Under the pieces are notes generated by a model, which ran no database searches, was not told where the DNA came from, and was given only the letters and a program-made list of their open reading frames with translations. This document shows, piece after piece, positions 19,401-26,051 of a stretch of DNA of 64,000 nt. The first letter of the stretch is position 1; every line of letters starts with the position of its first letter. Position numbers and translations under genes: made by a program. The stretch comes from RACS-047 sp031553855 (lineage in GTDB: Bacteria > Bacillota > Clostridia > Christensenellales > Pumilibacteraceae): NCBI GenBank assembly GCA_031553855.1, contig JAVBKW010000031.1:1-64000 (forward strand), written 5' to 3'.

Positions 19401-20422
19401 TATCTTTGCACCCTTCCCGAACCGTCGCCTTGCGCGAGTTTAGATACTTCGTCAACGGAAACCTGATTAAAATCACCCTCGATCGTGTGCTTGAGCGCGC
19501 TTGCCGCCACCGCGAATTCTATAGCTTTTCGCGGCTCGTAAATATTTAATAAGGAATAGATAAGCCCCGCGCCGAATGAATCGCCGCCGCCTACCCTGTC
19601 TACTATATGCACCGCATATTTCTTTGAGAAATAATATTCACTACCGTCATACAGCATTGCAGACCAGTTATTGTCGTTGGCGGAAATACTTTCGCGCAGA
19701 GTAATAGCTGTATACTTAAAACCGAATGTGTCTTTTAATTGTTTCGCGACTGATTTATATGACTCGTGCGAAATTTTTCCGGCCGTGATATCCGTGTTTT
19801 CAGCCTCGATCCCGAATACGTCTTTGGCGTCCTCCTCGTTGGCGATACAAACGTCAACGTATTTCATCAGCGCGCTCATTTTCTCCTTAGCCTTGTCCTT
19901 AGTCCATAAATTTTTACGGTAGTTAAGATCGCAGGAAACCGTTATCTTTTTCTTTTTGGCCTCTAAACATGCCTTTTCGCAGGCAAGATACGCATTGTCC
20001 GACAACGCAGGCATTATTCCCGTAAAATGGAACCATTGCGCGCCGTTAAAAATTTTATCCCAATCAAAATCGCTTTCCGAGCATTCGGCGATTGCCGCGC
20101 CTGCCCTGTCATATATGACCTTAGAGGGGCGCTGGCTTGCGCCTTTTTCGAGATAGTATATACCTACCCTTTTCCCGCCGCGCGTAATAAGGCTTGTGTC
20201 CACGCCGTATCTTCGAAGCGAATTTACAGCCGCCTGACCTATTTCGTGCGCGGGCAGCTTCGTGACGAAAGCCGCGTCAAGACCGAAATTCGCTAGGGAA
20301 ACTGCTACGTTCGCCTCGCCGCCTCCGTAGGTCGCGCCGAACGTTTCTGCCTGTACAAAACGGTTATACCCCTCTGGGGCAAGCCGTAACATAATTTCGC
20401 CGAATGTAATAACTTTCTTCAT
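19400..20422 (-). CDS. kdgK: 2-keto-3-deoxygluconate kinase
   Basis: A 340-residue PfkB-family sugar kinase that phosphorylates 2-keto-3-deoxygluconate to KDPG. The N-terminal Gly-Gly-Gly-Glu-Ala-Asn-Val-Ala motif (residues 33-40) and the C-terminal signature Gly-Gly-Gly-Asp-Ser-Phe-Gly-Ala-Gly (278-286) with catalytic Asp281 are both intact. Its position between kdgA and uxaB in a galacturonate operon fixes the substrate with good confidence. It overlaps kdgA by four bases (ATGA). Confidence 0.92.
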   Translation of the reverse strand: MKKVITFGEIMLRLAPEGYNRFVQAETFGATYGGGEANVAVSLANFGLDAAFVTKLPAHEIGQAAVNSLRRYGVDTSLITRGGKRVGIYYLEKGASQRPSKVIYDRAGAAIAECSESDFDWDKIFNGAQWFHFTGIMPALSDNAYLACEKACLEAKKKKITVSCDLNYRKNLWTKDKAKEKMSALMKYVDVCIANEEDAKDVFGIEAENTDITAGKISHESYKSVAKQLKDTFGFKYTAITLRESISANDNNWSAMLYDGSEYYFSKKYAVHIVDRVGGGDSFGAGLIYSLLNIYEPRKAIEFAVAASALKHTIEGDFNQVSVDEVSKLAQGDGSGRVQR

Positions 20423-21030
20423 ACTTTTTCACACTCCTTAACAATTTTCATTGCCTCTGCGGTTACGGAGGCAATATCGCCTTTCATCATAAAGCTTCCG
20501 CCCACTGCATAAATTTTCGGATTTTTCAGGTATTCGGCTAAATTTGAATTATCCGCGCCGCCCGTCGGAATAAACCTGACCTGCGGAAACGCCGCGCCGA
20601 GCGCGTTTATCGCGGACAGGCCTCCGTAGACCTGAGCGGGAAAAAATTTCAAAATATCGAGTCCGTATGACAACGCTTCCATGATTTCTGTCGGCGTTAC
20701 GCAGCCGGGAAAATATGGGATATTATGTTTATTGCAAACTTCCATAACCTCCTTAGAAAATCCAGGGCTGACGATAAACTCCGCGCCCGCCTTCAAAGCC
20801 TCATCACATTGTGAACCGTTTATGACCGTTCCCGCCCCGATAAGCATTTGCGGAAACTCTTTTTTGGCGAGTATTATTGCGTCTTTTGCGCAAGCTGTTC
20901 GGAAAGTTATTTCCGCGACAGGAAGCCCGCCTTTTGTCAACGCCGTTATAGCCGGAACCGTTTCTTCAAGATTTTTAAGTACTACAACAGGTATAACACG
21001 ATACTTTTCAATAATTTCATTTGCTGTCAT
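20419..21030 (-). CDS. kdgA: KDPG aldolase
   Basis: A 203-residue class I aldolase that splits 2-keto-3-deoxy-6-phosphogluconate into pyruvate and glyceraldehyde 3-phosphate. From the ATG at 21030, Glu40 (Ala-Glu-Ile-Thr-Phe-Arg) and the Schiff-base Lys128 (Asp-Ile-Leu-Lys-Phe-Phe-Pro-Ala) are in place, and the Ile-Gly-Ala-Gly-Thr-Val strand is seen at 64-69. The frame is open for 20 codons upstream, but those lie inside the multi-hairpin repeat and are not expected in the protein. The ribosome binding site is weak (GGAATC), and the repeat forms the leader directly before the start, so expression may depend on that structure. Confidence 0.93.
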   Translation of the reverse strand: MTANEIIEKYRVIPVVVLKNLEETVPAITALTKGGLPVAEITFRTACAKDAIILAKKEFPQMLIGAGTVINGSQCDEALKAGAEFIVSPGFSKEVMEVCNKHNIPYFPGCVTPTEIMEALSYGLDILKFFPAQVYGGLSAINALGAAFPQVRFIPTGGADNSNLAEYLKNPKIYAVGGSFMMKGDIASVTAEAMKIVKECEKV

Positions 21031-21032
21031 TT

Positions 21033-21174
21033 TTTTTGATTCCAGAAGCAAAAATGCTTGCTTGCAAGGGCATTTTTGCGCCACCGACAAAGGTGCATAC
21101 CCCGCGCTTTAGCGCGGAAGGCGCGCCAAAGGCGCGAGGTGCAGAATTTATCCTGCGGTATGAATACCCTTTAT
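21033..21174. repeat. Multi-hairpin dispersed repeat, copy C, in the kdgA leader
   Basis: The reverse complement matches 2411-2550 almost base for base. All hairpins are preserved: GCAAAAATGC/GCATTTTTGC, CCGCGC/GCGCGG, GGCGCG/CGCGCC. It fills most of the leader between the kdg promoter and the kdgA ATG. Confidence 0.85.
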
Positions 21175-21183
21175 TATTTCCTC

Positions 21184-21212
21184 TTGCTTTATGTATTTTT
21201 TTATGTTAGAAT
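21184..21212 (+). promoter_or_regulatory. Promoter of the LacI regulator-uxaC unit
   Basis: TTGCTT (21184-21189), a 17-base spacer and TAGAAT (21207-21212). The start of transcription would fall inside the LacI operator. Confidence 0.6.
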
Positions 21213-21236
21213 AAAAATGTAAGCGGTTACATTTTT
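21213..21236. promoter_or_regulatory. LacI-type operator
   Basis: A perfect palindrome: AAAAATGTAA, a GCGG centre and TTACATTTTT. This is the usual shape of LacI/GalR sites (TGTAA...TTACA with a CG centre). It lies between two converging promoters, 60 bases before the LacI-family gene, so that protein is the likely ligand. Confidence 0.8.
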
Positions 21237-21247
21237 GTATTAAATAT

Positions 21248-21276
21248 ATGTTATCACGCTCTTATTTATTTGTCAA
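21248..21276 (-). promoter_or_regulatory. Promoter of the kdgA-kdgK-uxaB-uxaA operon
   Basis: On the minus strand TTGACA (21271-21276), 17 bases, then TAACAT (21248-21253). Transcription would run into the operator within a few bases, then through the hairpin repeat to kdgA. Confidence 0.7.
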
Positions 21277-21292
21277 GAGGAAAATAAAAATT

Positions 21293-22258
21293 ATGAATAT
21301 TTACGATATTGCTAAAATCGCGAATGTTTCTACAGCCACCGTATCCCGATATATCAATAAATCGGGATACGTGGGCAAAAAGACCGCCTCCGCGTTAGAG
21401 GCGATCATTTCTAAGACCGGGTATTCGCCTTCCGTCGCAGCGAAGACTTTATCTACCGGAAATTCCTTTAAGCTGATAGGTCTTGTTTGTTACAATATAG
21501 ACGACCTTTATTACGCCAAGTCCGTTTCTGTTTTAGAAAAGGAGCTGAAAAAAAGCGGCTATGAAATGATTTTATCCTGTACCGGAAAAAGCATTGAAGA
21601 AAAAGAAGCGGCGATCACTATGTTAATAAGCAAAAGCGTCGACGCTATTATTTTTATCGGTTCTGTGTTTATGGACGGCAGCGGTAAAATAATAAAGGAT
21701 GCGGCGCAAAAAGTTCCCTGCTTTATTATTAATGCCGAAATAAGCGGTAATAATATCTTTTCGCTCTATTGTGACGACCGCGCGGCAGTAAGGTCGGTAA
21801 CGACGCAATTATTAGAGTCAGGCTGCAAAAAACCTTTATTTCTTTATGACGTGCAAACCTACGGCAGCGAACAAAAAAAACAAGGTTTTTTAGATACTGT
21901 CAAAAACGGCTGCTGTGTAAATGTTCCGGAAACTTTTGACGAAATCATTATATCATTACATAAAATTTACGAAAAACATCTTCCCGACGGTATAGTCTGC
22001 GCAAACGATTTAATTGCTGCCGCTGTATTGTCTTATTTAAAAACCAGAAATATCTGTGTACCCCATCAAGTTAAGGTAATCGGGCACAATAATTCGCTTC
22101 TTGCAAAATGCTCGTCGCCTACCCTTACAAGTATAGATAACCGCGTAGAAGCGTTGTCGGAGGCCACCGCCCAAAATATCGTAAAGCTTTTTGACGGTGA
22201 AAAAATACAAAATAAAATTAAAATAGATTATATTATAAAAAGAAGGGGGAGTTTTTAA
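21293..22258 (+). CDS. LacI-family regulator of galacturonate genes
   Basis: A 321-residue repressor. The LacI helix-turn-helix starts at the first residue (Ile-Tyr-Asp-Ile-Ala-Lys-Ile-Ala-Asn-Val-Ser-Thr-Ala-Thr-Val-Ser-Arg), with the hinge helix near residues 48-58, followed by a periplasmic-binding-type sensor domain. The ATG at 21293 is chosen because the motif begins there and an AAGAGG site precedes it; an in-frame ATG at 21248 would add 15 unlikely residues and overlaps a promoter. It is one base from uxaC and faces the kdg operon across a perfect operator, so it probably represses both in response to a uronate or KDG-type intermediate. Confidence 0.9.
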   Translation: MNIYDIAKIANVSTATVSRYINKSGYVGKKTASALEAIISKTGYSPSVAAKTLSTGNSFKLIGLVCYNIDDLYYAKSVSVLEKELKKSGYEMILSCTGKSIEEKEAAITMLISKSVDAIIFIGSVFMDGSGKIIKDAAQKVPCFIINAEISGNNIFSLYCDDRAAVRSVTTQLLESGCKKPLFLYDVQTYGSEQKKQGFLDTVKNGCCVNVPETFDEIIISLHKIYEKHLPDGIVCANDLIAAAVLSYLKTRNICVPHQVKVIGHNNSLLAKCSSPTLTSIDNRVEALSEATAQNIVKLFDGEKIQNKIKIDYIIKRRGSF

Positions 22259-22259
22259 T

Positions 22260-23645
22260 ATGAATTTTTTAGATGATAATTTGTTGCTTGAAAGTGATTT
22301 GGCGGTCAGTCTCTACAACGACTACGCCAAGGATATGCCGATAATCGACTATCATTCGCACTTATCTCCGCAAGAGATAGCCGATGATAAGAAGTTTTAT
22401 AACCTGTCGGAATTGTGGCTGAAAGGCGACCATTATAAATGGCGGCTGATGCGCAACTGCGGCGTAGATGAAAAATACATCACGGGCGATGCAGCCGATA
22501 AAGAAAAATTTATTAAGTTCGCAGAAATTTTACCGCTCTGCATAGGTAACCCGATTTACATTTGGTGCCATTTAGAATTGAAAAAATATTTCAATATAAG
22601 CGGGGAAATTAATGAAGAAACTGCATCGGATATTTTCGACAAGACCGCCGCTATGATGAAGGACGGCTCTTATTCGGCGCAAAAGCTGATAAAGGGCTCG
22701 AACGTCAGTTTATTATGCACAACAGACGATCCGCTCGACGATCTTAAATGGCATAAGCAAATCGCCTCATCCGGATTTCCTGTAAAAGTTTCCCCCACTT
22801 TCCGCCCCGATAAAGCAATCAATATAGATAAAGCAGGCTTTGCCGATTATGTGAAAAACCTAACAGGCAAAAAGAAACCGGCGCTTGATAATATTTTATC
22901 CGCGCTGTCCGCCAAGCTTGATTATTTCCAAAACGCCGGGTGTTTTATTTCCGACCACGCGCTGGATAATTACACTTTTATGGACTGCTGTCGCTTTGAA
23001 GCCGAAGAAATAGTGGAAAATGCAATAAATGGCGAATACCTTTCTAAGGAAGAAGTTGAACAATATAAGACATTTATATTGCTGTTTTTAGCAAAAGAAT
23101 ACAGCCGCCGCAATATGGCTATGCAGCTGCACTTTTGCTGCCAAAGAAACAACAACACACCGATGTTTGAGCGCCTAGGCCCGGACACCGGCTTTGATTC
23201 AATTAACAGCTCCCGCGATCCGCATAAACTCGTTGCCTTTTTGAATATGCTGGAAAGCGAAAACACGCTGCCCAAAACGATTATTTATTCGCTCGACCCC
23301 GGCGACGATAAGCTCATCAATACAATTATCAACTGCTACCAAGGCAGCGGCATAAAAGGAAAAATTCAGCACGGTTCGGCGTGGTGGTTCAACGACACCA
23401 AATTTGGCATGAAGTCGCACTTAAAAAGCCTGTCCGAATACTCAGTACTGGGCAACTTTATAGGTATGCTCACAGATTCGAGAAGTTTCACTTCCTACGT
23501 CCGCCACGATTATTTCAGACGAATCTTATGCAATCACATTGCCGAATGCGTCAATTGCGGCGAATATCCCGAAAACATCCCTGCTCTGAAAAAACTTACG
23601 CAAGATGTTTGTTACAATAACGTCAAAAAATATTTTGAAGTTTAA
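22260..23645 (+). CDS. uxaC: Uronate isomerase
   Basis: A 461-residue amidohydrolase-fold isomerase converting D-galacturonate to D-tagaturonate (and D-glucuronate to D-fructuronate). The N-terminal metal site Asp-Tyr-His-Ser-His-Leu (His32, His34) is intact, and the C-terminal Leu-Thr-Asp-Ser-Arg-Ser-Phe and His-Asp-Tyr-Phe-Arg-Arg segments are the family's. Length is normal. The AAGGGGGAG site lies inside the end of the regulator gene, one base separates the two genes, and they must be co-transcribed. It supplies the first step for the enzymes encoded on the opposite strand. Confidence 0.94.
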   Translation: MNFLDDNLLLESDLAVSLYNDYAKDMPIIDYHSHLSPQEIADDKKFYNLSELWLKGDHYKWRLMRNCGVDEKYITGDAADKEKFIKFAEILPLCIGNPIYIWCHLELKKYFNISGEINEETASDIFDKTAAMMKDGSYSAQKLIKGSNVSLLCTTDDPLDDLKWHKQIASSGFPVKVSPTFRPDKAINIDKAGFADYVKNLTGKKKPALDNILSALSAKLDYFQNAGCFISDHALDNYTFMDCCRFEAEEIVENAINGEYLSKEEVEQYKTFILLFLAKEYSRRNMAMQLHFCCQRNNNTPMFERLGPDTGFDSINSSRDPHKLVAFLNMLESENTLPKTIIYSLDPGDDKLINTIINCYQGSGIKGKIQHGSAWWFNDTKFGMKSHLKSLSEYSVLGNFIGMLTDSRSFTSYVRHDYFRRILCNHIAECVNCGEYPENIPALKKLTQDVCYNNVKKYFEV

Positions 23646-23741
23646 ATTGCCTTAACTAATTCTTCAATTAGTGTACGCAAACTGCAATTCCTTCCCTTGA
23701 ATTAGTAAGTAAAAAAATATTGCTTCTGAAATCTTCACGCG

Positions 23742-24950
23742 CTAAAACTGCTCAAATGTCTCCTTGTGAAACTTGTCACCCATTAAGGTTTTTAAAATTA
23801 CTTGAGCGTACATTCTTACGCCGAAATCGTTGGGGTGGTTGATATTATTTGCCAAATAGTCACGCGTTTTTTTACCCATATTTTCAAGTTCCTTTGACAT
23901 GCTGCAAACGGGAGCTACGGCGACGTTTTCATATTTTTTTGCAATTTTATTAAGAGTTTCTTCAAAATATCTTTGATTGCCAAGCCAAGTACTTTCAGTG
24001 TTGGGGAGCATACTCGAAACAAGTAAAACGTTCGAACCGGGATTATCTTTTAGAAAAGCTTTAATCATATTTTCGGTATTTTCTTCATAAACAGCTAACC
24101 TTGTGAACGAATCATTCATACCAAAGGCCAAAATTAATAAATCGGCTTTTTGGTCGAGAGCTTTTTCTTCAAAATTATTGATACCGTCTGTAGATGTCCA
24201 TCCTCCTACAGCCTCATTCATATATTTTATTTTAGAGCCGGTTTTTTCCTTTAAAAAATCACAAACCATTTGAGTCCACGAAGGCGTGTACGGACTAACA
24301 TTACCGCCCGAAATAGTTCCGCTTGCATTGCAGCCCGTGGTTATGCTATCTCCGTAAAACATTATTTCTGCATTCCCGGAACCTAACTTTTGGATAAAAG
24401 ACGAGAATTTTTTCTCTTGCGATGCAGGAACAAAACCGTTATAGGCATCATCGTGACTATATGTTACCGCCATTTGACGGGATGTAAACATATCTCCCTC
24501 ACCATACTTTAAATACCTTTGAGCATCAAATTTTTGCTCAACTTTTTCCCGGTCGATCGGGATAGAAACAGCGTCTTCTGATGAGCGGTAGTATTCGTCA
24601 ATCTCAAAATACGGCATTGCAGAATCCTTTGTCCGCGTTATTGTTTTTCCGCTTAAAGTATAGTCCTTACCTTCGGTATAGGTTATATCAAGCCCATAAT
24701 TGCGTACCGAAATAATATTTGAAGGCTTATACATCAAGCTTACCGACGATTCTTTGCCTACGAACATAATCGTTTCGTTATAAATTTCACGGGTATTCCA
24801 TAGCGGCTGTAAGTAAGCCTGTATATTATATGTGTCCACAGTAATCAAATCCTTTTTTTTAGCTAATTTATTTGGCGAGCCACAGCTTGAGGCGACTAAA
24901 CTAAAAACAATTACCGCAATAATCAATACTTTTTTGAATTTATTTTTCAC
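23742..24950 (-). CDS. SGNH-fold carbohydrate esterase lipoprotein
   Basis: About 402 residues, likely starting at a GTG (24950) right after GGAGGG; an ATG four codons upstream contains the binding site itself. A lipobox (Val-Ala-Ser-Ser-Cys) marks an outer-face lipoprotein. A beta-rich N-terminal domain (to about 175) precedes an SGNH hydrolase domain: Gly-Asp-Ser-Ile-Thr (Ser about 202), Gly-Gly-Trp (block II), Gly-Met-Asn-Asp (block III) and Asn-His-Pro-Asn-Asp (block V). The aspartate expected three residues before the histidine is Asn, as in enzymes that work with a Ser-His dyad such as CE2. It probably removes acetyl groups from a glycan handled by operon 1, of which it is the last gene. 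Confidence 0.8.
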   Translation of the reverse strand: MKNKFKKVLIIAVIVFSLVASSCGSPNKLAKKKDLITVDTYNIQAYLQPLWNTREIYNETIMFVGKESSVSLMYKPSNIISVRNYGLDITYTEGKDYTLSGKTITRTKDSAMPYFEIDEYYRSSEDAVSIPIDREKVEQKFDAQRYLKYGEGDMFTSRQMAVTYSHDDAYNGFVPASQEKKFSSFIQKLGSGNAEIMFYGDSITTGCNASGTISGGNVSPYTPSWTQMVCDFLKEKTGSKIKYMNEAVGGWTSTDGINNFEEKALDQKADLLILAFGMNDSFTRLAVYEENTENMIKAFLKDNPGSNVLLVSSMLPNTESTWLGNQRYFEETLNKIAKKYENVAVAPVCSMSKELENMGKKTRDYLANNINHPNDFGVRMYAQVILKTLMGDKFHKETFEQF

Positions 24951-24989
24951 ATTTCCCTCCATTTAACCGGCAAATTTTCAGCTTTCAGA

Positions 24990-26033
24990 TCAATCAAAGT
25001 CTTCTATTTTCCAATTATCGCGCCAGCGTATTACGGGCTTACCGTTCTCAAAAGTTATCGGCAACCAAACATAATCTGCCTTCGAGGTATTAAACGAAGA
25101 ATATTTATTAAACTCTGTAAAATGCACTCCGTTCAAAACCGAATCCCACAAATTAGGCATATCTTCAGGTAAATCTGTAAGCCATCTGTCGCCCAGCGCG
25201 ATATAAAGATTCTCTTTATCAGGATGCTTAAAAACAGATGAAAACTGAGCTGAAAATGAGTTTTTATCTTTATCGTCAATGCAAGGATCCCCAAGACTTT
25301 CCCACACTCCGAAATAATTATCGCAAACCGCGATATTAGACGGATTAGAGAAATAACCTGTCGTTCCGGATGTCAGTAAATATTTTTTGTTGTTTTTTTC
25401 AAAAAAAGCCGGAGCTTCGCGCACGAACGGCGGTGCTCCAAATTGCATATTAACAGAATAATTGCCCGTAACATCAAGATAATCCGGTGTAAGCTCCGCG
25501 CAAACAAGATTAAAATGCACTTGTTCAAAATAAATATAAGCTTTTTTATTTTTTTGGTCAACTACTAAATCGAAATCACCTGAATTAAAGCCCAAAGGAT
25601 GAAAATATTTTACGACTTTAAAGGGTTTTTCTATATTGTCAGAAACGGCTACACACATATATTGGCACTGCCAATCGTCTCTGTCATCATTACTGCCGGC
25701 AAGCTTTATCCACATAACAAAACGTTTATCTTTTTCGTTGTAAATAATATGGGGACGATCCACAATTTTATTGGGATGCAACGGACTTTTTTCATCCGTT
25801 TCCGGAAACAAAATCGTTCCCACTTTCTTCCAGTTATAAAAATCATCCGATGAATAAAGGTTTACTCCGTTGTGCCAAATCCCGTTTCCTGAAACAGTAT
25901 TTTCTTTATTTTCGCCATACCAATAAAATTTATTACCAACATATAACATCGAACCGCCGTGAGCCTGTATTCTGTTGCCTTCTGTATCAAGCCAAACTTT
26001 GCCCGGATTGATGCAATCATATTTTTTTATCAT
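24990..26033 (-). CDS. GH43-like five-bladed beta-propeller glycosidase
   Basis: A 347-residue cytoplasmic protein (no signal peptide). The start, with Asp16-Thr-Glu-Gly-Asn, Ala-His-Gly-Gly (24-27) and Tyr-Trp-Tyr-Gly-Glu (37-41), is typical of GH43 members related to exo-beta-1,3-galactanases. Blade motifs follow (Val-Asp-Arg-Pro-His-Ile-Ile-Tyr-Asn, Gly-Asp-Phe-Asp-Leu-Val-Val, Arg-Glu-Ala-Pro-Ala-Phe-Phe). It likely trims an imported galactose- or arabinose-containing oligosaccharide. It lies between the GH106-like and the esterase genes of operon 1. The exact subfamily and linkage cannot be decided by eye. Confidence 0.75.
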   Translation of the reverse strand: MIKKYDCINPGKVWLDTEGNRIQAHGGSMLYVGNKFYWYGENKENTVSGNGIWHNGVNLYSSDDFYNWKKVGTILFPETDEKSPLHPNKIVDRPHIIYNEKDKRFVMWIKLAGSNDDRDDWQCQYMCVAVSDNIEKPFKVVKYFHPLGFNSGDFDLVVDQKNKKAYIYFEQVHFNLVCAELTPDYLDVTGNYSVNMQFGAPPFVREAPAFFEKNNKKYLLTSGTTGYFSNPSNIAVCDNYFGVWESLGDPCIDDKDKNSFSAQFSSVFKHPDKENLYIALGDRWLTDLPEDMPNLWDSVLNGVHFTEFNKYSSFNTSKADYVWLPITFENGKPVIRWRDNWKIEDFD

Positions 26034-26051
26034 ATTATTTTTATCCCTTTT

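Noticed and set aside
21031..21090. A 20-residue N-terminal extension of KDPG aldolase
   Set aside because: It is encoded by the multi-hairpin repeat, which also occurs at 2411-2550 in an unrelated context.
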